Below, piece by piece: positions 1-9,348 of a DNA stretch of 64,000 nucleotides. The stretch is from contig NZ_JABBGE010000002.1 of the NCBI RefSeq assembly GCF_012927245.1, positions 124,001-188,000 on the forward strand, in the 5' to 3' direction. This stretch comes from Streptomyces sp. R302. Its GTDB lineage: Bacteria > Actinomycetota > Actinomycetes > Streptomycetales > Streptomycetaceae. Numbering within the stretch: the stretch's first letter is position 1; the number at the start of each line of letters is the position of its first letter. The translations under genes and the position numbers were made by a program. A model generated the notes under the pieces. The model had not been told where the DNA came from. It worked only from the letters and a program-made list of their open reading frames with translations, and searched no databases.

Positions 1-286
1 TCGGCAGGGAAGAACGGGAGGCGCCCTGGCGGCGTCGTCGCGCCGGACCGTCGGTCCGTCGGCCGTGCCTCACCCGTCACCCCCCTCGGATTCTGATGAC
101 CCGTCACGTCGCTCCCCAGCGTCAGCCCGTACAGACGCATGTCCCCCGATCCGGGACGATACACCAGTACCGTCACTCAGGGACAGGGTCGCAGTACTCT
201 CCGTGACGGACTGGGGGCTCGCGGGCGGCGCGCCATGGGGGCGCACTCGCATCCGCGGGCCCCCGGATCCCCCGGAGAGGTGGTCC
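1..286. other. Non-coding window edge
   Basis: No frame here has convincing codon bias joined to a start. It lies 3' of the minus-strand dehydrogenase. The only structure noted is a 7-bp inverted repeat (CCGTCAC at 170-176, GTGACGG at 203-209), too widely spaced to interpret. It may carry the promoter or tail of a gene outside the window. Confidence 0.4.
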
Positions 287-1249
287 TCAGGTGGTGCGGA
301 GGACGTTCGCGAGCGCCTCCCCCGCCGCGTACCGTCCGACCTGCGCCGCGATCAGCCGCTTCGCCCTCGGCATGAACGCCGAGGTGGAGCCGCCGACATG
401 GGGCGTCACGAGCACCCCGGGAGCGTGCCAGAGCGGGTGCCCGGCCGGCAGCGGCTCCGGGTCCGTGACGTCGAGCGCCGCCGTGATCCGTCCGCTCTCC
501 ACCTCCTTGAGCAGGGCGTTCGTCTCCACCACCGGGCCGCGCGCGACGTTGACGAGCAGCGCCCCGTCCTTCATCCGGGCGAGGAACCCGGCGTCGGCCA
601 GGTGCCGGGTCTCCGGCGTGAGCGGGGTGGACAGCACCACCACGTCCGCCTCGGGGAGCAGCGCCGGAAGGTCGGCGAGGGCGTGCACCGGGCCGCGGGC
701 CGTGGTGCGCGCCGAGCGTGCGACGCGCGCCACCCGCGCGCATTCGAAGGGCGCGAGCCGGTCCTCGATCGCCGCGCCGATCGATCCGTACCCGACGATC
801 AGCACGGACTTGTCGGCGAGCGCCGGGTAGAAGCCGTCCCGCCACTCCTCGGCGTCCTGGCCGCGCACGAAGCGCGGGATGCCGCGCAGGGAGGCGAGTA
901 TCAGGGCGAGGGTGAGTTCGGCGGTGCTGGCCTCGTGGACGCCCTTGGCGTTGCAGACCGAGACGCCGGGGCCGAGTGCGCCGAGCCCGGGGACGACGTG
1001 GTCGATGCCGGCCGAGAGGGTCTGCACGACGCGCAGCGAGGTCATCGCGGCGAGCGGCCGGACCGCGATCGCGGAGCCCTTCATGTACGGGACGACGTAG
1101 AAGCCGCAGTCGGCGGGATCGGCCGGGAAGTCGGCTCCGCCGTCCCAGAAGCGGTAGTTCAGCCCCGACGCGCCCGGGTCGGGCAGCCCGTCGATCTCGT
1201 CGGCGGGTATCGGGAGCCACACGTCGGCGGTGGTGGGTGCGAGTGTCAT
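287..1249 (-). CDS. D-2-hydroxyacid dehydrogenase (NAD-dependent)
   Basis: A 320-aa member of the D-isomer-specific 2-hydroxyacid dehydrogenase family (PGDH/glyoxylate-reductase-like), a cytoplasmic enzyme reducing 2-ketoacids or oxidising 2-hydroxyacids with NAD(P). Visible motifs are the Rossmann loop VGYGSIG near residue 140, the catalytic Arg in NVARGPVVE and the catalytic His in TPHVGGST. Length fits the family. I chose ATG 1249 (MTLAPTTADV) because the open frame extends another 1.1 kb upstream without coding character and overlaps the divergent reductase. The substrate cannot be read from sequence. It is divergent from the aldo/keto reductase across 75 bp, so the two probably share a promoter region. 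Confidence 0.9.
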   Translation of the reverse strand: MTLAPTTADVWLPIPADEIDGLPDPGASGLNYRFWDGGADFPADPADCGFYVVPYMKGSAIAVRPLAAMTSLRVVQTLSAGIDHVVPGLGALGPGVSVCNAKGVHEASTAELTLALILASLRGIPRFVRGQDAEEWRDGFYPALADKSVLIVGYGSIGAAIEDRLAPFECARVARVARSARTTARGPVHALADLPALLPEADVVVLSTPLTPETRHLADAGFLARMKDGALLVNVARGPVVETNALLKEVESGRITAALDVTDPEPLPAGHPLWHAPGVLVTPHVGGSTSAFMPRAKRLIAAQVGRYAAGEALANVLRTT

Positions 1250-1324
1250 GACCGGGAGGCTATGCGAAGAATCCCGTGCGCCATTGGTTACTTTGGGGGG
1301 CGGCACAGGGAGGGGTAGCGGCAC

Positions 1325-2326
1325 GTGGAGCGCAGGACTATCGGGGCGACGGCGCTCGGCGTGGGGGCCATCGGCCTCGGCTGCATGCCGATGAACTGGG
1401 GCTACAGCCGCTCGCAGCAGCGCGGTGACCGCTCGCTGCGGGCCGTGCACGCGGCCCTGGACGCCGGGGTGAGCCTGCTCGACACGGCCGACATGTACGG
1501 GCCGTTCACCAACGAGCTGCTGCTCGGGCGGGTGTTGAGGGAGCGCCGGTCGGACGTCTTCGTGTCGACGAAGTGCGGACTGCTCGTCGGCGACGGGCAC
1601 GTGGTGGCCAACGGCCGGCCGGAGTACGTGCGCCGGGCCTGCGACGCGTCCCTGCGGCGGCTCCAGACCGACGTCCTCGACCTGTACCTGCTGCACCGCG
1701 CGGACCCCGAGGTCCCGGTGGAGGAGACCTGGGGCGCGATGGCGGGCCTGGTGGCGGCGGGCAAGGTGCGGGCGCTCGGCCTGAGCGCGGTCGGGGTGCG
1801 GCGGAGCCGGCGTTCGCTTCCCGGCGATCTGTACGAGGGAACGATCCGCCAACTGGCCCGGATGCAGCAGGTGTTCCCGGTGGCGGCGGTCCAGGCCGAG
1901 CTGTCGCTGTGGGCGCCGGAGGCGCTGGCGCGGCTGCTGCCCTGGTGCGCGGCGCGCGGCGTCGGGCTGCTCGCGGCGATGCCGCTGGGCAGCGGCTTCC
2001 TCACCGGGACGCTGACGCCGGGCGGCGGCTTCGAGCCGGACGACCCGCGGGCCAGGCACCCGCGCTTCACCTCCGAGATGATGGCGGCGAACCAGCCGCT
2101 GGTGGCCGGCCTCCGCCGGGTGGCGCGGCGGCACGGCGACGGGGTGACCCCGGCGCAGGTGGCACTGGCGTGGGTGCTCGCGCAGGGGCGGCACGTGGTG
2201 CCGGTGCCGGGGACGAAGCGGGAGCGGTGGGCGGTGGAGAACGCCGGGGCGGCGGGGCTGCGGCTCACGGCCGGCGACCTGGCGGAGCTCGCCACGCTGC
2301 CCGGCGCGCGGGAGTCCTGGGACTGA
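1325..2326 (+). CDS. Aldo/keto reductase
   Basis: A 333-aa NADPH-dependent aldo/keto reductase (TIM barrel) likely acting on carbonyl compounds in the cytoplasm. The catalytic set is visible: Asp and Tyr in LLDTADMYGPFTNE, Lys in VSTKCG and His in LYLLHRADP; the C-terminal cofactor loop VPVPGTKR is present. The GTG start at 1325 follows GGGAGGGG about 9 nt upstream. Length is normal. The physiological substrate is unknown; position next to a hydroxyacid dehydrogenase is compatible with general carbonyl detoxification but this is inference. Confidence 0.9.
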   Translation: MERRTIGATALGVGAIGLGCMPMNWGYSRSQQRGDRSLRAVHAALDAGVSLLDTADMYGPFTNELLLGRVLRERRSDVFVSTKCGLLVGDGHVVANGRPEYVRRACDASLRRLQTDVLDLYLLHRADPEVPVEETWGAMAGLVAAGKVRALGLSAVGVRRSRRSLPGDLYEGTIRQLARMQQVFPVAAVQAELSLWAPEALARLLPWCAARGVGLLAAMPLGSGFLTGTLTPGGGFEPDDPRARHPRFTSEMMAANQPLVAGLRRVARRHGDGVTPAQVALAWVLAQGRHVVPVPGTKRERWAVENAGAAGLRLTAGDLAELATLPGARESWD

Positions 2327-2433
2327 GGAACCGGCCGGAGGCGGGCCGTGACCGGGGCGGGCGGGGGATCGGCGGGGTATCAAGGAGGGGAGGCCGCCGC
2401 TCGGCCGCCCGTCCTGCCGAAGGGGATCGGATC

Positions 2434-3558
2434 ATGAGACGTCCCGCCGTTCCGAAGGCCCTGTGGGGCGCCGCCGCGCTGCTGCTCGTGGCCGGCTGCT
2501 CCTCGGGCGGCGACTCGGGTGACAGCGGTGGACGGGGCACCTCGCCGCCGCCCGCCGTGTCGTCGTCGCCCGGCACGCCCGCCGCGGCGGGGCGGGTGAC
2601 GGTGGCGGGGACGCTCACCGAGGGGCTGCGCTCGCCCTGGGGGCTCGCCGCGCTGCCCGGCGGCGATCTGCTGGTCTCCTCGCGGGACGAGCGGACGGTC
2701 ACCCGGGTGGACGGCCGCAGCGGGGCGAAGACCCCGCTGGGCGAGGTGCCGGGCGTGGTGCCGGGCGGCGAGGGCGGCCTGATGGGCCTCGCGGTGCGCG
2801 AGGGGTGGGTGTACGCGTACCTCACCGCCGAGTCCGACAACCGGATCGTGCGGATGCGGTACGGCGGCGGGGCCGGCGACCGCCTGGGGGCACCGGAGCC
2901 GGTGCTCACCGGCATCCCCAAGGGCACGATCCACAACGGCGGGCGGATCGCCTTCGGGCCGGACGGGATGCTGTACGCGGGGACCGGCGAGACCGGCGAG
3001 ACGGGGCTCGCGCAGGACCGGGCGTCGCCGGCCGGGAAGATCCTGCGGATGACCCCGGAGGGGAAGCCCGCGCCGGGCAACCCCTTCGCGGGCTCGGTGG
3101 TGTACTCGTACGGCCACCGGAACGTCCAGGGGCTCGCCTGGGACGCCGAAGGGCGGCTGTGGGCGGCCGAGTTCGGGCAGAACACCTGGGACGAGCTGAA
3201 CCTCGTCGAGCCGGGCCGGAACTACGGCTGGCCGGAGGTCGAGGGGCGGGCCGGGAAGGCCGGGTTCGTGGACCCGGTGGCGCAGTGGCCCACCTCGGAG
3301 GCCTCGCCGAGCGGGATCGCGTACGCCCGGGGAGCGGTGTGGATGGCGGGCCTGCGGGGCGAGCGGCTGTGGCGGATCGGGCTGTCGGGCGCGGAGCTCT
3401 CCGGCGAGCCGGAGGCCTTCCTGAGCGGGGAGTACGGCCGCCTGCGCACGGTCCTCGCGGACGGCGCGGGGCGGCTGTGGCTGATGACGAGCGAGACGGA
3501 CACCCGGGGCACCCCGGAGGCCGGGGACGACCGGATCCTGCGCCTTGAGGTGAGGTGA
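2434..3558 (+). CDS. PQQ-dependent sugar (sorbosone/glucose) dehydrogenase-like lipoprotein
   Basis: A 374-aa secreted lipoprotein of the glucose/sorbosone dehydrogenase (GSDH) six-bladed beta-propeller family. Residues 1-21 form a lipoprotein signal (Arg-rich start, hydrophobic stretch, lipobox VAGC), followed by a Ser/Gly/Pro linker. Family hallmarks are SPWGLAALPGGDLLVS, GGEGGLMGLAV, IHNGGRIAFGPDGMLY, YSYGHRNVQGLAWD and PGRNYGWPEVEG. Start ATG 2434 has an AAGGGGA-like site about 9 nt upstream. Whether it binds PQQ or is an inactive propeller cannot be told. It ends in a GGTGA pentamer run that contains its stop and is convergent with the LAL regulator. Confidence 0.9.
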   Translation: MRRPAVPKALWGAAALLLVAGCSSGGDSGDSGGRGTSPPPAVSSSPGTPAAAGRVTVAGTLTEGLRSPWGLAALPGGDLLVSSRDERTVTRVDGRSGAKTPLGEVPGVVPGGEGGLMGLAVREGWVYAYLTAESDNRIVRMRYGGGAGDRLGAPEPVLTGIPKGTIHNGGRIAFGPDGMLYAGTGETGETGLAQDRASPAGKILRMTPEGKPAPGNPFAGSVVYSYGHRNVQGLAWDAEGRLWAAEFGQNTWDELNLVEPGRNYGWPEVEGRAGKAGFVDPVAQWPTSEASPSGIAYARGAVWMAGLRGERLWRIGLSGAELSGEPEAFLSGEYGRLRTVLADGAGRLWLMTSETDTRGTPEAGDDRILRLEVR

Positions 3559-3598
3559 GGTGAGGGATGGGCGGGTTCGGCGGGCTCGACGCGTTCTT

Positions 3599-3632
3599 CG
3601 CCCCGGGGGCCGATGGACCTGGCCTCGGGGCG
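3599..3632. terminator. Possible bidirectional terminator hairpin
   Basis: CGCCCCG (3599-3605) pairs with CGGGGCG (3626-3632), with a further GGCC/GGCC pairing inside, between two convergent genes. There is no T-tract, which is usual for Streptomyces terminators. Confidence 0.45.
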
Positions 3633-3666
3633 GGTGACGATACGGGTGCCCGGGCCGGGCGCGGTG

Positions 3667-6600
3667 TCAGCGGGGGGCGGTGAGGAGGTGGAGGCGGTGG
3701 GCGAGGGCGGCGGCCTCGCCGCGGCCGGAGACGCCGAGCTTGGCGAGGATGTTGGAGACGTGGACGCTCGCCGTCTTGGGTGAGATGAACAGCTCCTCGG
3801 CGATCTGCCGGTTGGTGCGGCCGGCCGCGACCAGGCCCAGGACGTCCTGTTCGCGGGGGGTCAGGCCGAAGGCGTCGGCCCCGGGCTCCGCGTCGGGGGC
3901 GGCGGGGCCGGGGTCGGCGGTGAGGGGCACGCGGGCGCGGGCGGCGAGGAGTTCGACGTCCTCGCGCAGCGGGCGGGCGCCGAGGGCGACGGCGGTGGCG
4001 TGGGCCTGCCGGAGCAGGGCCGTGGCCTCCTCGCGCCGGCCGCCCTCGGCGAGGAGGGCGTCGGCGAGGCGGTGGCGGGCGCGGGCCAGCGGGTGGGGCA
4101 GCCCCAGCGGGGTCCACGCCTCGACGACCTCGGCCCAGCGGGCGGCGGTCTCGCGGCCCTCGGCGCGGGCCAGTTCCTCGCCGACCTGCGCCGCATGCGC
4201 GGCCCAGACGGGGGCGGGGGCGGCGAGGGCACGGACGCAGCGGCGGAGGACGGCCAGGGCCTCGGCGCGGCCCTCCTCGGCGGCGGGCAGGCCGCGGCTG
4301 TCGGCCTCGGCGGTGACGGCGACGAGGACGAGGGGCCAGCCGTAGCGGTGGGTCCCGGGCGGGAAGCCGGCCTCGGCGACGGCGACGAGCTGGGCCCGGA
4401 CGTCGGCGAGCCGTCCCTCCGCGGCGGCCGCGGCGACGTCGATGCCGGCCAGCGGGAGGAGGTACTGCGGGATCGGGTCGCGGCCGCCGTAGACGGCGCG
4501 GGCCTCGTCGAGGTGGTGGGCGGCGGTGGCCGTCTCGCCGCGGGCGACGGCGATCTGGGCGAGCCGGAGGTGCGCGGAGGCGCGGGGCTTGGTGCTGGTG
4601 ACGGAGGCGAGGAGGCGTTCGGCCTCGGTGCGGGCCTCCTCCCAGCGGCCGAGGGAGAAGAGGGACTCTGCCTTGTTGCCGCGGATCCAGCCGCCGGACT
4701 CGACCAGGCCGCGGGTGCGGGCCAGTTCGAGACCCGCGTCGGCGAGTTCGACGGCCTCGACGGAACGGCCGAGGGACTCCAGGGCGGAGACGATGTTGAT
4801 GTGGGCGCGGGCCGTCTCGTGGAACTGGCCGAGCGCGGCGGTCCGTTCGCGTACCGCGTGCATCTCGGCGAGACCGGCGTCGCGGTCGCCGGCGGCGACC
4901 ATGATGGTGCCGAGGGTGAGGCGGGCGTTGAGCTCGGTCGGCTCCGCCTTGACCAGGCGGGCGTACTCGACGGCGCGTTCGGCGGCGGCGAGGGCCTCGG
5001 GTCCCGGCTTGCGCAGCATGCCCCAGCCGGCGGCGCCGGCCAGGATGGTGGCGTGGACGGCGGACGGCGGCAGGCCCTTGACGAGCTCCTGGGCGCGGGA
5101 GATCTCGGTCCAGCCGTCACCGCGGCCCAGGTTGGACTGGAGCCGGGCCTGCTCCGCCCAGAACCAGGCGGCGCGCAGGGGGTCGTGCTCGTCCTCGCCG
5201 TCGAGGATGCGCAGCGCCATCCTGCCGATCTTCAGGGCGCGTTCGCGTTCGCCGCAGAGGCGGGCGGCGACGGCGGCCTCGGCGAGCAGGTCGAGGTGGC
5301 GCAGCGGGGTGGTCTCCGGGTCGCAGCCGCAGGCGGGGTAGGACTCGGCGTAGTCGATGGGGCGCAGGCCGGCGCGGATCTCGGCGGGGGCCTCGTCCCA
5401 GAGTTCCATGGCCCGTTCGAGGAGGCCGAGCTGTTCGGCGTAGGCGTGGCGCTTGCGGGTGGCGACGGAGGCGTCGAGGACGGCGGGGAGCGCCTTGGCC
5501 GGCTCGTGGGCGTGGTACCAGTACGTGGCGAGGCGGGTGGCCCGCTCGTCGGGGCGGACGAGGCCGGGGTCGGCCTCCAGGGCCTCGGCGTAGCGGCGGT
5601 TGAGGCGGGAGCGTTCGCCGGGCAGCAGGTCGTCGCTGACGGCCTCGCGGACCAGGGAGTGGCGGAAGCGGTAGCCGTCGCCGTCGGGGACGGCGAGGAG
5701 GAGGTTGGCGCCGACGGCGGCGCGCAGGGCCTCGATGAGGGCGTCCTCGGAGAGGCGGGAGACGGCGGCGAGGAGGCCGTGCTCCACGGTGGAGCCGCCC
5801 TCGGCGATGATCCGGGCGACCTGCTGGGCGGCCTCGGGGAGGGCCTCGACGCGGACCAGGAGGAGGTCGCGGAGGGAGTCGCTGAGTGGGTTCGCGCCGC
5901 CGCCGCAGGAGCGGGAGGCGACGAGCTCCTCGACGAAGAAGGCGTTGCCGTCGGAGCGGTCGAAGATCTCGTCGACGAGGCCGGGGGCTGGCTCGGCGGC
6001 GAGGATGCCGGTGAGCTGGCGGTGCACCTCGGTGCGGGTGAAGCGGGAGAGCTCGATGCGGCGGATGGTGCGCATCCGGTCGAGTTCGGCGAGCAGGGGG
6101 CGCAGCGGGTGGCGGCGGTGGATGTCGTCGGCGCGGTAGGTGGCGACGACCACGATCCGGCCGCGGCGCAGGGTGCGCAGCAGGTAGGTGAGGAGGTGGC
6201 GGGTGGAGGTGTCGGCCCAGTGGAGGTCTTCGAGGACGAGGACGAGGGTGCGGTCGGCGGCGAGCCGCTCCAGGAGGCGGACGGTGAGCTCGAAGAGGCG
6301 GGCGGTGGCGTCCTCGTCGCCGGCGTCCGCGGCGCCGGGGTCGCCGAGCTCGGGGAGGAGGCGGGCCAGTTCGCCCTCGTGGCCGTCGGCGGCGGCGGTG
6401 AGCTCCTCGGGGAGGCGGCGGCGCAGGGTGCGCAGGGCGGTGGAGAAGGGGGCGAAGGGGAGTCCGTCGGCGCCGAGCTCCACGCAGCCGCCGAGGGCGA
6501 CGACGGCGCCGGCGGCGCAGGCCGCGTCGCGGAACTCCTCGACGAGCCGGGTCTTGCCGACGCCCGCCTCGCCGGCGACGAGCAGCGCCTGGGGCTCTCC

Positions 6601-6726
6601 CGCGGTCGCGCGGGAGAGCGCCTCGGTGAGGGCGGTGAGTTCGCCGGCGCGGCCGACGAAGACGGGGCTGACTGACCTGGTCTCCACAGCGCCGAGGATC
6701 GCACAGGCGCCCTGCCGGTCGCTCAT
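3667..6726 (-). CDS. LAL-type LuxR family transcriptional regulator (AAA ATPase + HTH)
   Basis: A 1019-aa large ATP-binding regulator of the LuxR family, a cytoplasmic DNA-binding activator. The N-terminus carries an AAA_16-type ATPase with Walker A GEAGVGKTR near residues 53-61 and Walker B LVLVLEDLHWAD near residue 170. The middle is a long helical TPR-like region. The C-terminus (about 950-1015) is a LuxR HTH beginning FGLTPREQDVLGLVAAGRTN. Length fits LALs. ATG 6726 lies 7 bp after the stop of the 59-aa gene, so co-transcription is likely, though no clear ribosome site precedes it; GTG at the VETRSV segment is an alternative start. Targets are unknown; the MMPL exporter is upstream on the same strand. 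Confidence 0.93.
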   Translation of the reverse strand: MSDRQGACAILGAVETRSVSPVFVGRAGELTALTEALSRATAGEPQALLVAGEAGVGKTRLVEEFRDAACAAGAVVALGGCVELGADGLPFAPFSTALRTLRRRLPEELTAAADGHEGELARLLPELGDPGAADAGDEDATARLFELTVRLLERLAADRTLVLVLEDLHWADTSTRHLLTYLLRTLRRGRIVVVATYRADDIHRRHPLRPLLAELDRMRTIRRIELSRFTRTEVHRQLTGILAAEPAPGLVDEIFDRSDGNAFFVEELVASRSCGGGANPLSDSLRDLLLVRVEALPEAAQQVARIIAEGGSTVEHGLLAAVSRLSEDALIEALRAAVGANLLLAVPDGDGYRFRHSLVREAVSDDLLPGERSRLNRRYAEALEADPGLVRPDERATRLATYWYHAHEPAKALPAVLDASVATRKRHAYAEQLGLLERAMELWDEAPAEIRAGLRPIDYAESYPACGCDPETTPLRHLDLLAEAAVAARLCGERERALKIGRMALRILDGEDEHDPLRAAWFWAEQARLQSNLGRGDGWTEISRAQELVKGLPPSAVHATILAGAAGWGMLRKPGPEALAAAERAVEYARLVKAEPTELNARLTLGTIMVAAGDRDAGLAEMHAVRERTAALGQFHETARAHINIVSALESLGRSVEAVELADAGLELARTRGLVESGGWIRGNKAESLFSLGRWEEARTEAERLLASVTSTKPRASAHLRLAQIAVARGETATAAHHLDEARAVYGGRDPIPQYLLPLAGIDVAAAAAEGRLADVRAQLVAVAEAGFPPGTHRYGWPLVLVAVTAEADSRGLPAAEEGRAEALAVLRRCVRALAAPAPVWAAHAAQVGEELARAEGRETAARWAEVVEAWTPLGLPHPLARARHRLADALLAEGGRREEATALLRQAHATAVALGARPLREDVELLAARARVPLTADPGPAAPDAEPGADAFGLTPREQDVLGLVAAGRTNRQIAEELFISPKTASVHVSNILAKLGVSGRGEAAALAHRLHLLTAPR

Positions 6727-6733
6727 ACGGGGG

Positions 6734-6913
6734 TCACGCGACCCGGGCGTAGCGGTCGCGGTCCGTACTCACCCGCCCTTCGGGTTCCCGGTGGCCGGCC
6801 CGCGCGGCGCGGGCGGCCTTGGCGGCGCGGGCGGCCTCGCGGCCGAGGCGCTGGGCGGCGGCCTCGCGGACCAGCTCGGCGTGGGCGGTGCGGTGGAGTT
6901 CGTACGCGAACAT
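6734..6913 (-). CDS. Small charged protein of unknown function (59 aa)
   Basis: A 59-aa protein starting MFAYELHRTAHAELVREAAA, then an Ala/Arg-rich helix and a charged tail. I recognise the opening as typical of a widespread Streptomyces family of 55-65-aa unknown proteins. The ATG at 6913 has a good AGGGAG site 6 nt upstream and codon use matches the genome. It sits 144 bp downstream of the MMPL gene and 7 bp upstream of the LAL regulator on the same strand. No membrane segment or signal is visible; function is unknown. Confidence 0.75.
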   Translation of the reverse strand: MFAYELHRTAHAELVREAAAQRLGREAARAAKAARAARAGHREPEGRVSTDRDRYARVA

Positions 6914-6945
6914 GGGGTGCTCCCTGGGTGACGGGCCGTGGTGTC

Positions 6946-7001
6946 GGCATCGCTCCTTGCGATGCCTCCACCTTCCTCGCCCAGCCGGTGCCGGGGCATC
7001 G
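6946..7001. promoter_or_regulatory. Repeated GGCATCG inverted repeats (candidate operator)
   Basis: A perfect 8-bp palindrome GGCATCGC-TCCTT-GCGATGCC occupies 6946-6966, and a third copy of GGCATCG is at 6995-7001 facing it. The cluster starts 33 bp upstream of the 59-aa gene, where an operator or leader hairpin would act. The binding protein is unknown. Confidence 0.4.
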
Positions 7002-7056
7002 GGCGAGTGCCGCATGTTCGGGAGGCGGGGGGCCTTAGGGAGGTCCCGGGGGTGCC

Positions 7057-9348
7057 TTAGACGGTGTCCTCGGTCATCCGTACGGTCCCGTTCCCGGCGC
7101 CGGTGTCGCTGCCCGACCCGCTGCCGGATCCGCTGCCGGACTCGCTGCCGGTCTCCCGCTGGGCGGGTATGGCGGCGGCGCGGGCGTCGGCGGCGGTCCG
7201 GCACTCCGGGGGCTCGATGCTGATCCGGGGCAGGATCCGGTCGAGGCTCCGGGGCAGCCACCAGTTGGCGCCGCCGAGCAGGTGCATGAGGGCGGGGACG
7301 AGGAGGGTGCGCAGGACGAAGGCGTCGAGGGCGACGGCGGCGGCGAGGGCGATGCCGAACATCGCGATGACCCGGTCGCCGGAGAGGACGAAGGCGAGGA
7401 AGACCGAGATCATGATGACCGCGGCGGAGTTGATCACCCGGCTGGTCTCGGCGAGGCCGACCCGGACCGCCCGCCGGTTGTCGCCGGTCTCCAGCCACTC
7501 CTCGTACATCCGGCTGACCAGGAACACCTGGTAGTCCATGGAGAGGCCGAAGAGGACCGAGACCATGATCACGGGGAGGAAGGGCTCGATCGGGCCGGAG
7601 CTGCCGAGGCCGAGGAGCTCGCCGCCCCAGCCCCACTGGAAGATCGCGACGACGATCCCGAAGGCGGCGGCGACGGCCGCGATGTTCATGGCGGCGGCCT
7701 TCAGCGGGATGCCGATGGACCGGAAGGCGAGCAGCAGGAGCAGACAGCCGAGGGCGACGACGGCGCCGACGAAGAGGGGCAGCTTGCCGACGATGATCTC
7801 GGCGAAGTCGTCGTACGAGGCGGTGATGCCGCCGACGTGGACGTCGAGGGAGGTGCCTGCCTCGGTGGCCGGGACGACGTCCTGGCGGAGCCGGTCGACG
7901 AGCTCGCTGGTGGCCTTGGACTGCGGCGAGGAGTCGGGTACGACGGTGAGGAAGGCGGTGTCGCCGGCGCCGTTGTAGGTGACCGGGGAGACCGAGGCGA
8001 CGCCCTTGGTGGCGGCGAGCGCCTCCGGAAGCCGGTCGAGGGCGACCCGGTCGTCGGCGCCGTCGAGGCCCGCGACGAGGGTGAGCGGGCCGTTGACGCC
8101 CGGCCCGAAGCCGTCGGCGAGGAGGTCGTACGCCTGCCGGGTGGTGGAGGTGGCCGGATTGTTGCCCTGGTCGGAGGTGCCGAGGTGGAGCGAGAACGTC
8201 GGCAGCGCGAGGACGGCCATGACGACGGCGGCGACGGCCCCGAGCAGCTTCGGGTGGCGCTCGACGAAGGCGGACCAGCGGGCGGCGAAGCCGGTGGGCA
8301 GCTCGGGCTGCGGCCCGTGCTCGGCGAGCGCGCGCCGCTCGCGCCGGGAGAGGGCGCGCATCCCGATGAGGGAGAGCAGCGCGGGCAGCAGGGTGACGGA
8401 GGCGGCGACGGTGAGGACGACGGTGAGCGAGGCGGCGATGGCGACGCCGTTGAGGAAGCTCAGCCGGAGGATGAGCATGCCGAGGAGGGCGATGCAGACG
8501 GTGGCGCCGGCGAAGACGACGGCCCTGCCGGTGGTGGCGACGGCGGTCTCCGCGGCCTCGGCGACGCCCAGGCCGCGTTTCAGGCCCTTGCGGTGCCGGG
8601 TGACGATGAAGAGGGCGTAGTCGATGCCGACGCCGAGGCCGATGAGCATGCCGAGCATCGGGGCGAAGTCGGCCACGGTCATCACGTGCCCGAGGAGCAC
8701 GATCCCCGAGTAGGCGATGCCGACGCTGACGAGGGCGGTGGCGATGGGCAGCAGGGAAGCGGCCAGCGAACCGAAGGCGAGGAAGAGGACGACGGCGGCG
8801 ACGGCCACGCCGACGGCCTCGGCGATGTGTCCGCCGGGCTTCTCGGTGAGGGCGACGGCGCTGCCGCCGAGCTCCACCTGGAGCCCGTCGGTCCCGGCGG
8901 CCTTCGCGGTGTCGACGAGGGCCCGCGCCTGCTCGACGGGGATGTCGTCGGCCTGCTCGCGGCAGGTCACGGTGGCGTAGGCGGTACGCCCGTCCTCGCT
9001 GACCTGCCCGGGCGCGGCCCCGGCCCCGTACGGCGAGGTGACGGCGGCGACGCCCGGAAGACCGGCGACCTCCGCCAGCATCGGCCCGACCCGCTCCTGC
9101 ACGTCGTCGGCCCGGACGCTGCCGCGCTCGGTGTGCCAGACGATGGTGTCCGTGTCCCCGCCGAGCCCCTGGAAGCCCCGGTCGAGCAGCGCGGTGGCCC
9201 GCCCGGACTCGGTGCCGGGCACCTCGTAGTCGTTGGAGTACGCGCTGCCGGCGAAGGCGGCGGCGCCACCGACCCCGACGAGGGCGAGAACCCACAGGAG
9301 GACGGCGACGAGGCGGTGCCGGATGAACCACCGTGCGATGGCTGCCAA
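7057..9348 (-). CDS. MMPL-family RND transporter
   Basis: A 763-aa inner-membrane transporter of the MMPL family, proton-driven exporters of lipids or hydrophobic compounds. It has the duplicated RND layout: TM1 right after the start (WFIRHRLVAVLLWVLALVGVG), a soluble domain, a 5-6 TM block (about residues 140-330), then a second soluble domain and TM block. The motif GLGVGIDYALF and its repeat FGLSMDYQVFLVSRM are characteristic. I chose TTG 9348, which follows GGGAG by 8 nt and starts MAAIARWF; an upstream extension lacks coding character. The C-terminus has a Ser-Gly run. A palindromic operator candidate lies about 50 bp upstream. Substrate unknown. Confidence 0.92.
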   Translation of the reverse strand: MAAIARWFIRHRLVAVLLWVLALVGVGGAAAFAGSAYSNDYEVPGTESGRATALLDRGFQGLGGDTDTIVWHTERGSVRADDVQERVGPMLAEVAGLPGVAAVTSPYGAGAAPGQVSEDGRTAYATVTCREQADDIPVEQARALVDTAKAAGTDGLQVELGGSAVALTEKPGGHIAEAVGVAVAAVVLFLAFGSLAASLLPIATALVSVGIAYSGIVLLGHVMTVADFAPMLGMLIGLGVGIDYALFIVTRHRKGLKRGLGVAEAAETAVATTGRAVVFAGATVCIALLGMLILRLSFLNGVAIAASLTVVLTVAASVTLLPALLSLIGMRALSRRERRALAEHGPQPELPTGFAARWSAFVERHPKLLGAVAAVVMAVLALPTFSLHLGTSDQGNNPATSTTRQAYDLLADGFGPGVNGPLTLVAGLDGADDRVALDRLPEALAATKGVASVSPVTYNGAGDTAFLTVVPDSSPQSKATSELVDRLRQDVVPATEAGTSLDVHVGGITASYDDFAEIIVGKLPLFVGAVVALGCLLLLLAFRSIGIPLKAAAMNIAAVAAAFGIVVAIFQWGWGGELLGLGSSGPIEPFLPVIMVSVLFGLSMDYQVFLVSRMYEEWLETGDNRRAVRVGLAETSRVINSAAVIMISVFLAFVLSGDRVIAMFGIALAAAVALDAFVLRTLLVPALMHLLGGANWWLPRSLDRILPRISIEPPECRTAADARAAAIPAQRETGSESGSGSGSGSGSDTGAGNGTVRMTEDTV

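Noticed and set aside
1250..2383. N-terminal extension of the hydroxyacid dehydrogenase up to 698 aa
   Set aside because: The extension is antisense to the aldo/keto reductase and has no domain; MTLAPTTADV at 1249 is the normal start.
4000..6675. Long Gly/Glu-rich plus-strand frame opposite the LAL regulator
   Set aside because: Shadow frame of an AAA-HTH protein with intact motifs.
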